A DNA stretch of 64,000 nucleotides from Rhodocollybia butyracea (Eukaryota > Basidiomycota > Agaricomycetes > Agaricales > Omphalotaceae): contig JADNRY010000073.1 in NCBI GenBank assembly GCA_015501585.1, forward strand, positions 62,001 to 126,000, read 5' to 3'. The notes under the pieces were generated by a model. The model made no database searches. It worked only from the letters and a program-made list of their open reading frames with translations, and was not told the origin of the DNA. Shown one piece after another: positions 24,163 through 36,972 of the stretch; the stretch's first letter is position 1, and each line of letters begins with the position of its first letter. The position numbers were made by a program, and so were the translations under genes.

Positions 24163-25914
24163 TCAAACTTTCTTTTTCTGTAATCCTTTGGGTAGTTCCT
24201 TGACCCACGGCAAAAATGTGCGACCTTGCATGTACGGTTGGAGGACTTCTGGGATGTTGATGCCCTGGAACGATTAGTCGTAAGTTTAACGCCAAAGACG
24301 AAGATAGGTAAGGGAACGCACTTCGGGAGTCTGCATATTCTCGACTAAACAGCAGAGAGCTCGTTCCGTAGCACACATTGTACCGTTCAGCATATGACAG
24401 TAGACTTTACGCGTCTGGTCCTTGTTCTTGAGCCCACACCGTACTTCTAACCTGCGAGCCTCTAAATGCGGAGTCAAGGAAATTTACTATCTGCTAGAGA
24501 ATTTCAACTCACGGTAATCTGTACAATTCGAGCACGAAACCAGCTCTTTATATCCCTTCTGGAACGGGAACCACGCCTCCAAATCATACTTCATCGCCGC
24601 CGCCAAGTTCAGCGCACCCGACACGATCCCCACAACTTGATACCTCAGCCCCAAGCTCTGATAAAACTCTTCACTATTTTGAATCATTTCCTCCAATGTC
24701 TGCCAGCTCTTCTCGGGATCTTCCACGATAAACTGTTCGACTTTTTCGAATTGATGTACACGGAATATTCCCCACATGTCGCGTCCGGCCGAACCTGCTT
24801 CTTTTCGGAAACAAGTCGAGTAGCCGGCGTAGCGAATAGGTAGCTCCGTTTTCTCGAGCCATTCGTCAGCATGGAAGACCGAGATGGGTTGTTCGGAGGT
24901 AGCGATCAGGTATTTCTCGTCATCATCTGCGATAACCTAGGAGACGATAGATCAGAGCTACGTCGCAAGCTTGTCAATGCCAGCTCACCTTGTAGAGTTC
25001 ATCATCAAACTGATCTAGTTGAGCGGTCTTCGCCATCCAATCCTTGTTCATCATGAATGGCGGCTGAATTTTCTTGTAACCCTTCTTCCTTAAGAAATCA
25101 AGTGCGTAGGAAATCAATGCCTGATTGAGGTCGATTCCGTCGTTAGTAAGGTAATAACCTCGATGACCAGCGACTTTGGCACCTGTGTAATAATGATAGC
25201 ATTTGACATCAATGTTGGCAACGATGGTTACACCGACCTACCTCGGTCAAGATCCATAGCATCCAGTCTAAGCAGCACTTCGTGATGAGGCATAATTCCA
25301 GGCCGTTCTACAGGGGTATCCGTCTCGTTTGTTGGATGCCATGTTCTTATAGTGGTATTATCATCCTAATAATTCAAGTCAATCCTTTAGAAAAAATCTA
25401 TGAACATTAGACACTGGACATACTTCCGTAGTACTAACGGGAACCTTTGGGCCAACGATGTTCCCAATACCAGAAACCTTTTTGCGCATCAGAATTTCGT
25501 ATTCTTTGGTTTCTTTCCGTTTTGCTTCGACTTGCGCATCGAGGTCCTTTTTCTGCGCTACGAGATCGTCTGCAGGTTCTTTTGCCTAGGTAGAACGAAA
25601 ATAACAAGAGACTAAGCAAAACGAATCACGTTGATTCGATGAACGACGCGCCTTCTTCTTGGCCGAAATTTCTTTTTGAACGGCGTTGACCTGCTTGCTG
25701 AGACCGTTTGCTTCGAAGTCCACTGCAGCGAAAGCATATGAGCCCCAGAACATCATTAGAGGTCGAATTAAAACACACTTTTCACCCAATCATTATACAT
25801 CTGTATAATCTCATCCACAATTTCGACCGAGTGCCCTCTTTTCCGTTGGGACTCTCGGATTTCTTCTGCGTTTCCGCCCTTGTTATCGATGAAATGTAGC
25901 ACGTCAAGTGTCAT
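24163..25914 (-). CDS. SES1: Cytosolic seryl-tRNA synthetase
   Basis: A class II synthetase that charges tRNA-Ser with serine. Start [14 protein letters not shown] at 25914. The N-terminal coiled-coil arm that grips the tRNA long variable arm is seen as [19 protein letters not shown] and [19 protein letters not shown]. Motif 2 is [20 protein letters not shown]. The serine-binding region and motif 3 are [18 protein letters not shown] and [15 protein letters not shown], and the eukaryotic C-terminal tail is GLQKKKV. Introns lie near 24266-24320, 24455-24515, 24937-24990, 25182-25240, 25370-25425 and 25588-25651. The last of these appears to have GC-AG borders. No lesion seen. It is adjacent to and codirectional with SEC24. 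Confidence 0.93.
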
Positions 25915-26273
25915 GGTAATATTTTCTCTAGATATTAGAAAGATCGAAGTTTTAAAGGAAAGTTGAAAATGAGTCAATCGATTGAGCGCTTACTTACTAT
26001 CAGAACTAAAAATAATGAAAAGAGCGCCAAGAGGTTTTAGAGTTGGCTGGTGCACACTGCGATGCTTTCTGGTGTTCAGTCTACAGCTTTCTTAGCTGTC
26101 ACCTTGCTAGTTTGAACCGGAACTAACACAGGAAGGTAGAATAAAAATAAGAGCCCATATATATTGTGAGAAAAGAAACACAATCCGACGGCATTCAGAA
26201 CAAATTTTTGGGACTGGATCTACATAACGAGGCTTTGTCGATGGTTACAACAAATTCATAACATATACGAATC

Positions 26274-29200
26274 TCAATATCCACCGTTCCCATTAACCTA
26301 TGCAGCACAGGCCAGTTAGATAGGTGTACAAACCATGACAAGAAATGACTCGCCTTCTCTTTGAGCGTTGAAATGAATTGCTGATAACTCGGAAGCACAT
26401 CCGCACGATCTTGCACGAGAGCGGACAGGGCCCAGAGTCTGAGCGGTGGTTCGCCATCCTCCTTGACAACGTAGAGATGAGGATAATAGGCTCCTCGGCG
26501 CATTTCACGCGTCTTCTGGACAATGGCGTTGATTCGCTGATTGAAGGAGTTTTCGAGTAGAGGCAGGGTAGTCTTGTGCGCATGCATCAGTCAACACAGC
26601 GTTATTTTTGCATGAGAGGAATGCATTACCTTTCCACCTCTCAGCACTTCATAGCTCGGAAGGTTGAAGACATCCATAACGAGCTGTGGCACCGCATCAC
26701 GACCAACCCACAAGAATATTGTTTGACCATCTTCGATGAGGAACAGACCATGTCGCTCTAGACGTTCCGAAGTGAGAGGTAATGGCGGAGGCATGATGAC
26801 ACCCTCGGCGCCGACCGTTCCAGCCTATAGAGATATTTCTGTTTTAGCACTAACTTAGAAAGAGGGTAACGGTACAGACCTCTGGAGGCATATTGTGTAG
26901 CGAATAGAATGACGGGTATATGTACGGGATCAACAGCTGGGCCGGTAGAGAGGTCAACAAAGCCTGAGAGTAGGCTCTGATGTCTGGTGGAATCTGTGCG
27001 CTTTGTCTGATACCGACCTGTATTACTCGTCAGACATGACCATATTATACGCATATTATACGTTAAAGAAGCTCACATTCTTTAACAATCCCAAAACAAG
27101 CACTGGCAACATCTTGAGATTCTCGCCTATAGCCAACTGAGCACTGGCTCCAGCCCCTGCAGCAGTCATACTGCCCTTGTACGTTTGCAGGATTTCCACG
27201 AGTTTGTTGGATACTGCATCCCTAGCGTCCTCGAGTTTATGTGACAGAGAGCGCTCGACCGCCTTGTTCGCAAGTAGGACGGCAAGCCCAACCTGGTCCG
27301 CAGAAGCAAAGACCTCTGAGAGATTGGAGGTGACGGGATAGGCTGACGTCACAACTCGAATTCGACGTTCACCTAGGCGAACCTAAGAGTCAGAACAACA
27401 AAGAATGGACAAAAAACCAGGTTGGACTTCACCATAGCAAGTTGTGTGTAAGATTGCCGTCTGGAGAACGACGAAAGGCGACGTGAGGGTTTCTTCGATC
27501 TGAATCTCGATGGCGTATCCTTGATTTGTCGCGACGGTGGGCATCGCCAGAAGATCGGTTGAACGTACGAAGAAGTTCCCATGGAAAGATGACATGCGGA
27601 GTCCTAGAAGAGAGAATCACTGAGTAAAATCCTTCATATACGACTCTGAAACTTGATATACCTCTTGAAGCACGAACACGCATGATAGCTTCCAACATTA
27701 TTGGCATAGCCATCACTTCACCAAACTCATGTGCGAACTTGAGAGCATCTTCGGCACGAGCTGCATTGAAGGCAGGGTAGTAGTAGGTCTGACCAGAGGT
27801 GTAGTGAGGAAGGCATGCTAGAAAAGGACTAGATCAACGTATGAAAGAAAGATACGTGCAAGAATGCTTACACAAGCTTGCCACGTCCTGGTATGCGGTA
27901 CTGAACAAGAACATGTCTACCGACACTTGAGCTCTAGAACATTCGATGGCGAACGTCTTGTAAAATGGCGATGCTGCTTGTAAAAGACCAGACTCCTGTA
28001 GATCGGGCGTCATTAGAACATAGCACCGGTATGGAAGAGGTTCAACTCGCCTTAGTAGTACCCAAAATTTTGGGATCCTCTCTGTTCTTCAAAGCACCAA
28101 CTCCAAGACTAGGAAGACTCGAGGAAAGAGCAATCATCTTTCCTCCAATGGGCACCATGAGTTTGAATCCAGCTTGCAGAGCAGGTCCCAAGGCACTGCC
28201 AATGATACTGTTGTCTTTGAACATGTCGTTGATCCTGGTAAGCAACGACTCTAGTCCGCCTCCAGCACGAGCCTCCGCGAGGTTGAGAAGCAGATCGTTA
28301 GGTTTAGGGAGGAAAACGTCATCCACGTCAGAGACCACCAGCATCGTGGGGTCAGTTTCACCAGGAGAAAGGGAGAAGAAGTAGAGGGAAACATCGAAGC
28401 AGATGATAGCGACCTTGGTCCGATCGTCTTCATCTGGGATCCTGTCGAGATTCTCGAGAATAGTGCGTGTAGCAGTAGCAACCATCCCTTGAAATGGCGG
28501 TAAGAAGAAAAACGGAAAACAGAGGATAAAACTCACCAGATTGGATAGCCGAATGGCTGACGTCGATCAGGAAGACGTAGACAGCCGGTTGAGGAGGACG
28601 AACCATGTATTCGGTCGGCGCTACATACTCGACGACACCGTGGCTGAGCTCGGGTCGACTCCATCGGTCACCGGGCTGATTGCGAGCCTGGTCCCAGTCA
28701 AACATCTGAGGGACCTCATTACTCAAGTTGCACATACAGCAACGCCAACGATTACCGCCCTCGATAAACTGCACAAAGGGATTGATGTATGTTCTGCAGC
28801 GACGACAACGCGCAATAACAGTATCGGTAACGAGCGGTACTGGAGGTTCATTCTCGGAAACCGTGCGATACGGGGTAATGATCAAAGCCAAAGGAAGTTT
28901 TGATTTAGAAAGCAAAGACGACGTGTTCGGAAATGCGTTCACAGTGGATCGTTGATAAGATGAATCAGCGTTGGCAAACTGGGAAGGCGTAACCGTAGCA
29001 TTTGGAGGGAGCCGGATTTCTGGGGGTGGAAGGGAAAGGTCGCGAGGATCAGGAGGTGATGTGAGGAGATTAGCGGTTTGAAGAGAAAACGGCTTCTGGC
29101 CACCCAAGCCCATTTGACCAAACTGATTAGCGAGAGCATTTGGGTCAGGTTGAGCATATGAGGCAGGGTTCTGGTCGTAATACTGAGACGGAGCTTGGCC

Positions 29201-29659
29201 TTGTTGCTGCGTTGCAAACTGCTGGTTGGAAGCAGCTAGCCCTGGCGTAAAAAGCTGAGGCTCCATTCCAGCTTGTGGTGGTGGCTGTGACATTGGCTGG
29301 AGCATTGAGGGCTCCTCAGTACTGCCATAATATGCCTGAGTCTGGCCAGAAGCATATTGGCGTCGTTTTGTATGATGAGCAGGACCAGCACCAGGCGGCG
29401 GGCTTTCCATCGCTGGCTGAGACATCATTCCTGCTGGTCCGGTCGGTGGTTCCCATTGTGTATGTCCGGTCGCGGTTTCTGTACAAAATAAGCGACAAGT
29501 TTGAGACGTATGACGAGCAGACTAACCAATGAAAAGAGGCCGCTGGTGAGTTGGATCCCTGTAGTTTATGCTTAAATTTCCCCTAAAGTGTAAACAGACT
29601 GGCTTTCCTTACCATTGAGCTTCCCATCCATCAGGAAGTTGTTCAGAGGGAGACGCCAT
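26274..29659 (-). CDS. SEC24: COPII coat cargo-selection subunit SEC24, with an N-terminal WW domain
   Basis: SEC24 pairs with SEC23 in the COPII inner coat and selects cargo at ER exit sites. A zinc finger ([14 protein letters not shown] ... WRCCMCNL) is followed by the trunk ([18 protein letters not shown]), the beta and helical domains and a gelsolin-like end ([18 protein letters not shown]). The last exon, 26274-26297, gives KVNGNGGY. Two introns have GC-AG borders with strong AAG|GCGAGT donors (donor bases at 26353 and 28050). Unusually, two small upstream exons (29613-29659 and 29527-29558) splice in frame to exon 3 (from 29478) and encode [18 protein letters not shown] followed by [11 protein letters not shown], which fits a WW domain. 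Alternatively, translation could start at the in-frame ATG at about 29428. Confidence 0.92.
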
Positions 29660-31003
29660 GTATTGAAAAAAGTTTGGAAACTCGGTGTAGACTTGATCGT
29701 CACGTCAAACGCCTTTGGCCAGCACGGATAAATACAGCCGATAAAGTCGAGCAGATTTTGCAGATGCAAAAGTCACCGAGGATTCAGAAAAAGTTTGAGA
29801 AAGAAACGTCTAGTATGCTGGCGAGAAGAAGAGTAACACCAGAGCTATGCACGTGACCCAGGTCCACGTCTTCCGCTCACTCCACGTCGTACTTGGCGCT
29901 CAGCTCATTATTTCCCAGAATGTAGAAGTTTCAGTTCCTCCTTGGACGCCCAGAGCCAACAACGCGCAAAGTGAAGATACTACCATAATTTCAGCACCGC
30001 TTTTATCGGTTTTGGACCAAGCTACACTGTTCCTGACGCGTCTGTAACCGCAACTCAAGTTGGCTACTTATGTGTACCATGGTAAACAGGACACGTAATA
30101 TTCCCTTCCGCATACTGCAGCTGCACAGGCTGATGTCCAAAGGGCATTGCTGCAGTGAATCTTCGGCTCATAATCGCTCCAATGTTACGTGGAACTTGTC
30201 GGCTCATTCAGATGTGGGTGCATGGCTAGACTCTCGAAATGGGTGCGTGGCTAGACCTCGAAATATACTTAATGCTCAATACGGATGTCAGTCCCTTGAG
30301 TGACAGCTAGCTGGTAATTCCCTTCACTGCGCCTCAGGTTCGAATACGGGAAATTGCTTTCTGACTTGATACATGAAGCTGTCGAGCCTGATGGTCGACG
30401 TCTTTGTCTTTGCTCTCTGTAAAGGCTTCCGTCGATCGAAGAAATCGTCAAGAACACATACAATAAGCTATCAAGATTCAAGATTCATTCAAAAGTATTA
30501 GTCCGATAAGTTAGGCTTGTTTTCGAATATATATTCAGTTTACGCGTTAGTTTTCTCATTCTCGTTGTAGTTCATTTTTGTCATCTTCGATGCTTTAGTA
30601 CTAAGTATTCAAGGTCTGCGTCACACTTGATATAACGGGCTTTGACTTCGTGAGAAGTTGTTTATCAATTATGTAGAACCACTCACAAGACTTGCTCTCA
30701 AGGCCTTGGGATGGTTAACTTATTGAGAGCAAAGCTACAACGAGATGTTGTGCAGGCACGTATTTTATGAGATTGAGCCCACCTCCACTGACTTCTAGCT
30801 CGATTACAGCACAGCGTAGATTTTTTAACTTCGGACAAATTCGGGAGAGACGAAGGGTGCCATGGTTACTATCATACTTTGGCGGAGTGATATTGGAGTG
30901 CTTGGCACAGTATGTCACGCGTTTGTTCAAGTTGGAGTATTATTCCGAGTAAACTGTCAGTGGAAGCACGAGTCTTTAATTTTCAGCTTTGTTCTCAACC
31001 ACA
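29660..31003. other. Intergenic region
   Basis: About 1.3 kb between the SEC24 start and a small secreted-protein gene. Open frames are short and mutually overlapping. A tRNA B-box-like GGTTCGAAT at 30331 has no matching cloverleaf. I see nothing to annotate. Confidence 0.5.
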
Positions 31004-31630
31004 ATGAAGTTCAATTTCGCCCTCAAGCACACTGTGCTTTCGCTCCTTTCTGCTTCCCTCGTTATCCCTTTCACGTCAGCGGAGACACCTCAAATCATAG
31101 AACCTGCAAACGGAACTCAAATTGCTCCAGGGTCTGCGTTCGACTTTTCATACACGTCCATCGCAGATTATGGTGTCTCCGCCTACAACTACACTGTTTG
31201 GCTTTTGACATCGCTGCCAAACAGGAATAGCCCGTCCATTCAGTTCGCTTCTGGGTACGATTTCGGAAAATTTGCCGAGCCAAATTATCCCGGTCAGTGT
31301 TCGTGTTCGCTTTAGCTGTGGGCTAGATTTTACGAGAGTTTTCGCTGACAAATTACACGCAGGAAATCCCTCGCCATCGAACCCACCACCCCCACAGCTC
31401 GTAATGCCGGATTTCTCAAAGTCTCTGGGTGGATTTGGCTCAGGCTATTCAATATCTAACGCGACTTTTTACATCGCCGTCGTTGAAGAGTACGGTGTGG
31501 CTGACCCCGTATGTCTCCATTCATTCTGACGCGTGCGGATTAAAACTATGCTAATACGACGTTCTAGACCGGTCCTGGGCGATTGATTAGCGTGGTTATG
31601 AACTCGATTGTGTATAATGCCACAAATTAA
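31004..31630 (+). CDS. Small secreted protein of unknown function
   Basis: Three exons (31004-31292, 31363-31508, 31568-31630) give 165 residues. A signal peptide is clear: a charged start, then a hydrophobic core (HTVLSLLSASLVIPFTSA), with likely cleavage after TSA. The mature part begins ETPQIIEPANGTQIAPGSAF. It has several N-glycosylation sequons (NGT, NYT, NAT) and a Pro-rich linker (NPSPSNPPPPQ). The opening resembles the immunoglobulin-like modules found in small basidiomycete secreted proteins, but I cannot assign a function. There are no cysteine pairs of the hydrophobin type. Confidence is high that it is a real gene and low on role. Confidence 0.75.
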
Positions 31631-32996
31631 AAGTCGTAGAGGTGGTCTTATCTTTAGCTGAGTTGTCCAAGGCTCTGAGTATGTCTTCTTCACAGCTAAA
31701 CGGGCCCTCCCTCTGATGACACTGAAGTAGCGTGGACCAAGTTCGACTCGAGCTTGTACTGAGATATTCCGAGGCTGGCCCTCAACCATCACTTATGTAC
31801 ATTTGTACCTCTCGAAAATCTATAGCAAAATTATCTTTTGCTCACTGTCACCCTTGTTTTTGACCTTTAGTCTTCTTCATCAGGTCCAAATCCACTCAGC
31901 CGGATATTTAAAGATGAATGGGAATGGACATATTACATTACTACTATGGAGTAATAAGGGGGAGCGAGGCTTATGTGGAGCATTTTCTCGGCTACTTATT
32001 AGGTTCCATGGCGAGCCTTTAACAAAACCGCTACTTACTGCCACTCCCACTCCGCTGCCACTAGATCGTTGTGAAGTAATAATGGGATGGCACAATGATC
32101 ATATAGGGAGCCTTCATCCGGACATCCTTTTCTTCACCGACTGTCAGGTCCACGTCGAGCCTACAAAAGGTAGGGTATAGTAAGTAGGGTCCGGAGGCAT
32201 CTAGCGAGGTCACCGTATTTGCCGCCAAGTACTTAGGAATGGCGAACCAGACGATTTGTTAGCCATGTTTTTCTATCATCACTGTTGCGCCGGTGTCATG
32301 GACACGAAGCTACGAACGCAGAAGAGTCTGATATATAATTAGCTTCTGCGGTTCAAGAACAAATTCTTGCTGCCAAACTACTATTGCTATAATCGCACCT
32401 ACAGTACTTACTCGGATACGCCGTGTTATTTTTCAAGTAGAAGCTTATTGTGGATGTAACCTCTGCAACCGGAAGATACGTGGAATTCATCCTTGTCCAG
32501 TATGGTTCATGCATATGTACCACCGATCCGAACAATTCTTGAACTGTTACGACCCTTGAAATCGTTCAAGTTGTCCAAAATTCAAAAGCAGTTCGACGTC
32601 GGCGGGGTGCAATCTGACAAGCGAGTAGATACGAATCTTGGCTCGCTTTGAAGGAACAAAGATAAGAGAAAGAAAGAGAGCAGAATGATTTCCACAACCT
32701 GCTCAACACTCCTCAAACGACCGTGTTGTTCATTAACCTCGTGCGATTCTACTTGCAGGTACAGTAAGGCTGAAGTTCGCCGATACATGATTAGTACTTG
32801 AAGTGTTTAAATTGTGTAATATGAACTTATGTGATTCACAGTATTACCTCCGCGTCCGGATGGGTTAAGGTCGGCGATATAAACCACACCGTGCGGTTTG
32901 CTCCCCCTTCATTCCGCAGCCTGTTTACGGAGCGACTTTCAGAATAATCCAGTGTGCAGTCATAATCAGAGCAGAAGCACAAAGATATGGTATTCC
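31631..32996. other. Intergenic region
   Basis: About 1.36 kb. The longest open frame (31803-32180) begins with a hydrophobic stretch but has no homologous look, no splice-consistent continuation and unremarkable base composition, so I do not call it. I see nothing else. Confidence 0.45.
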
Positions 32997-34513
32997 ACAG
33001 CTCAAGCAACATTGGAAACGTATCATTTGGGTATGTTTCGAGATCTGTGACGAGCCGCTTACTTTAACTGCTCTTCATGATTTCTCATCTTCTTCTCCCC
33101 ATTTCAGAGCTCTTCTCGTCGCATGCTGGGTCAACATAATTCTGTTCGCTCTTGAGGTCGCACTATGTGTATACTTCCTAGGCTTGCATGATTCGAATAG
33201 TGCCGGGCTTCAGAAGCCATTGATATCCTATAGACTACGCCGCCCTGGGTTCAAAAATATTCCTTCACCAATAGAGGAAAGCTTAAGGTCGAATCTGCAA
33301 GAGGAAGAAAGGACTAGAGTGGGCTCGAGATGGTTTCTAATTTGTGCACTTTTCAATGACACACTGTGTACAATTTTGCTGTGCGTCAACAACTACGTAA
33401 GTGCTGTCTATTGTCTTATCAAAACTCATCTTTACTAACCTATCCTGTATGTAATCGAATTTAGGACATGCTATTCTCGAAGGCTAGGGAAAGTGCGTAT
33501 AATATACAACATGTCCAAGTTAAGCCCCTATCATTGCAATCCTTATTAATTCTTAGGTTCGCTACTTTGGACAACCGCAATATGCACCTTCTCGACTTGT
33601 ATTGCTGTGGTACTTGAGCAATCTTACTTTTTACTTCGATATTGGGGTATGTGAGTAGTTTTTGATTGATTGTTATTTCGATCTTTCCTCTTCGAGCCGC
33701 CTCTAACGTCTAAACAGAGCCAAAAACCTTATGCTGTCGTGCATCTTGGGTGCTCTGATAGTCGTTACAGCAAGTCTGCATTCCGCGATACTCGTATGGT
33801 GTCTGAACACTTTAACCACAGTTCCTCTTCATACTCGTTACCTGCGCCTTGTCCGTTTCAAAGCAATACAAACCTCAAGTTCTTGAGAAGCTAGATGTGC
33901 CTCTGTGAGTTTTGACTTTAATCGCCTGTACTGTTCACTCATACATCCTTCCAGTGTAGCTGCGACAATGATCAGCTTAATAGACATTACACTGGCTTCC
34001 GCCTTGGTATGGTCTCTCAAGTCTTTACGTTCAATCAGGACATCAACTAGACGGTGCGTAAACAAATTATCTTTTTCCTCCGACTCTCTTTATCTCATGA
34101 GCGGCATTAAACAGGCTGCTGCATAAGATTTCTATGCATATAGTCGGATATGGGTGCATGACAGCAATATCATCACTGTTGCTACTGGCAATGTGGATGG
34201 TGAATATAAACGGCGAGTACAATTTAATATGTGCATCAAATGAGGCTCTCATCTCTCCTGGGCCGGTCGATTTTCTCATTCATGCGTGGGCCATCCTTTA
34301 TGACTTTTCTAATCCGAGTTTCATCTTTCAGGTTATTTGTTCATCGCGTACTGTCTCGGCCGTATATACTCTCTCACTGTCCTTCTCAATTTTGTCCTTG
34401 TGTCCTGGTGGCGTGCAGAAGCTAGTCGTCAGAACAATTATGATGGAAGTGATGGTGGAGTTGGAGGTAATAAGTACATTTTTAATGATATAGGTAAGGA
34501 GTGTGATCCTTGA
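32997..34513 (+). CDS. Seven-helix membrane protein related to the DUF6534 group
   Basis: Opens MVFHSSSNIGNVSFGALL with an intron at 33031-33107. Later segments are SRWFLICALFNDTLCTILLC, LLWTTAICTFSTCIAVVLEQ, KNLMLSCILGALIVVTASLH and TMISLIDITLASALVWSLKS. The end is YLFIAYCLGRIYSLTVLLNF followed by a charged Gly/Asn tail, with the stop at 34511-34513. The position and form of LGRIYSLTVLLNF match LGRLYTNALLATLNSR in the DUF6534 genes at the left of the window, which suggests a distant relative. Most introns splice in frame. The junction near 33880-33900 (before VLEKLDVPL) does not, so either a base is wrong or I have the wrong border. Function unknown. Confidence 0.6.
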
Positions 34514-35505
34514 TCTTGACTCTACAGGAAATTATTAACCTTGAGTCATAGACTTCCCCCGCCTTGGAGTACATTACTCTATCCCATCCGCATCGACCAT
34601 CATGAAACCAGTTCCTGTGTTCTCGATGGAATCACTATGATCTTATGATTCTCATGCGCTGGGGTTGAAACTTTCATTTTCTGGCCAGCCTTTTATGTAA
34701 GTAAGTCCCGACTCGGTCAAAGCTGTCCATCGCAACCTAAAAATGGACCAAGATTACCGGAATCAAAAGGAGCCCATCAATTAAGTATGAGAGAGTCTTG
34801 GGCCTGAGGGGTTCAAGCTGCATCTGTACATCCATGGAAAGAGTACTAGGGTACAAGTTGTATCGGTAATCAGGTGGAAAGAGTGTTGGGGTACAAGTTG
34901 CATCGGTAATCCGGTGGAAAGAGTGCTGGGTACAAGCACTCACGCGTAAGCTGATATACTAAGAATAACATTATCCGCGCGAACTAGCAAATAAATGGAT
35001 TGATGTTCAAAAAATATTGCATGAATTTTATGCATAAGTTTGGCTTTTGGACGGGCCGTCACGCATTTCGTTCGGCATTTGCCATGGGAAAAAAGTAGCC
35101 ATTTTTAGATTTTAGTCTCTGTTGCGATTGAACAGGCAGCTTCAGCGGCGCGTGGCACTTTTGAAAATACCGCCGGTCGCCTTTGACTTCTCTCCAGACA
35201 GCACAGACACCATAGTTAGTTCAATTCGCATGAGTTCTCTGAGCAGGGGAAAATAGTTTACCCATGGTATCATAATCAGAATTCTCGATTCCACACTTAT
35301 ACCTTCTCGCCTGGCCTTTGATTTTTACGCCATCGTGGGTGCCCTTTGTCTCTTCGGAAGCCCGTAAGAACCACAGTGGAGTACACGTTCGTCTGTAAAC
35401 TATTCCCCACTGGGCTTGTGACTATGTAAAGGTGAACAAACAGTACCCATCCGCTCATATATAGGAAACTCCGATTTGAAAAGAATATTGCGTCCTCAGC
35501 TTTCA
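34514..35505. other. Intergenic region
   Basis: About 1 kb. Apart from the tandem repeat at about 34832-34940, I see no gene. A TATA-like 'atatatagg' about 47 bases before the SurE start fits a promoter. Confidence 0.5.
34832..34940. repeat. Tandem repeat, about 42-bp unit, 2.5 copies
   Basis: The phrase 'ggaaagagt-ctggggtacaag' followed by 'ttg-atcggtaatc-ggt' recurs three times with a period of about 42 bases, the last copy truncated. It is non-coding and close to no gene. It looks like simple local slippage or unequal exchange. Confidence 0.65.
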
Positions 35506-36571
35506 ATGAAGTTTTCCATTACTGCCACCCTTCTCTCTGTTGGACTTGCTCGTTCGACAAACATCATCTTAACAAATGATGATGGTTGGGCCGTCGCGAT
35601 GATTCGAGCACAGGATACAGCACTCCTGAATGCAGGTTATGAGGTGAGTTTCACTGAAACTCCTAAATGAATAGCCACCGATGATATAGTATCTAGGTTG
35701 TCCTCTCCTCTCCTGCTGAAGATAAATCTGGAACAGGAACTTCCACTGCTCCTCCTACCGTCTTGACTGAGCCATGCGAGTTCGACACTTGCCCCACTGG
35801 ATCTCCACCCGTGGGATTTAATGCGTCTGACCGTACGATCTATCTCAACCACTGGTTATGCGTTAGCAACTAACTTGCTCCCAGCGAGATTGAATTATGT
35901 CAACTCGTTCCCTGTCGATGCGGTTTCTTTTGGCATAGAGACTCTGGCCAACCAGTTCTTCGGAGGTGTCCCCGATTTCGTAGTAAGCGGCCCGAATGTT
36001 GGCAGTGAGTTGCTTTTGCAGGTCCTGTTTACATTCTACCCACTTATCATCTGCGATAGCCAATCTCGGACCGGACATAAGTGGTTCTGGGACTGTTGGG
36101 GCCGCTAACGAGGCTGCCTTGCTAGGCGTACCATCAACGGCTTTTTCAGCGAAAGGCCTATCTCAAGTTGCCTATACCGATCTGGATAACGATGACGCGG
36201 ACACCTTTAGTGCAGAAGTTGCGGCAGCACTTACCGTGGAGTTTGTCGACGCGCTTTTGGCTGACGGAAAACCTTACTTGCCTGTTGGCATCAGCATCAA
36301 CGTGAACTATCCTGCATCGAGTCCCACGGGCTGCGCGTCTACTTCCGACTTCAGCTTTATTCTTACTAGGATTGCTCCAAACGCCAGCGTAACTGACGTG
36401 GAAACGTGTGGAACAGACCACCTTCCCGGAGAAGCGGAGGTAAACGTCACTCCAGGCTGTTTTGCTAGCGTCAGTGTGATGAACGCTACGACCGAAGGCG
36501 ATGTCGATGCTATCACTCAAGCTTTTGTATTAAACAGACTCGGTGGCTTCCTTTCCTGCCTACCGTCCTAA
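35506..36571 (+). CDS. Secreted SurE-like nucleotidase/acid phosphatase
   Basis: Four exons (35506-35643, 35697-35832, 35885-36004, 36060-36571) give 301 residues. A signal peptide (MKFSITATLLSVGLARS) precedes ILTNDDGW, the SurE metal-binding opening with its paired aspartates. The next SurE hallmarks are SGPNVGTNLG (Asn ligand loop) and SGTVGAANEAALLGVPSTAF. SurE proteins are metal-dependent phosphatases of nucleotides and other phosphate esters. Secreted fungal versions act as acid phosphatases. N-glycosylation sequons (NAS, NAT, NVT) and a C-terminal cysteine fit an extracellular protein. No lesions seen. Confidence 0.87.
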
Positions 36572-36972
36572 AAATTGACATCCCTTTAAAATGCATCTAC
36601 TACTTATATACTTCTATCAATGTCGCCACACGTTTGTTACAGGGAACTTTCTGGGAACGTTTACTTTCCATACGACTATGTGAATTTGAATCTAGCAGTT
36701 CGCCTTCTGCCAGAATAAGGGGGAATTGACTCGAGCGTTTTCTTTGATGACTGACGATCAGCCTTGTCACTGCCGAGGGAGTGATTTCACATCACAACTG
36801 GTTCAAGTCTAAGTAAGGAAACCCAGAAACTGGTAAGAAGAAGAAGAATCAAGGTATAGAGCTAGATGGCGGTGGTCAGAGGTATGATTCTCCCTCGAAA
36901 AAAAGGACAGCCTCAAAACACATACATGCGCACTCGTCCGACTTTGCGTTTCCTTGCTATTATTAATCCCTT
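36572..36972. other. Intergenic region
   Basis: 400 bases between the SurE stop and the TIR element. Nothing recognised. Confidence 0.5.

Noticed and set aside
30300..30345. Possible tRNA (B-box-like GGTTCGAAT)
   Set aside because: No A box at the right distance and no acceptor or anticodon stem can be formed around it.
31803..32180. 125-codon open frame starting with a hydrophobic segment
   Set aside because: The downstream part has no protein-like periodicity or family resemblance. The length is within chance for non-coding DNA here.
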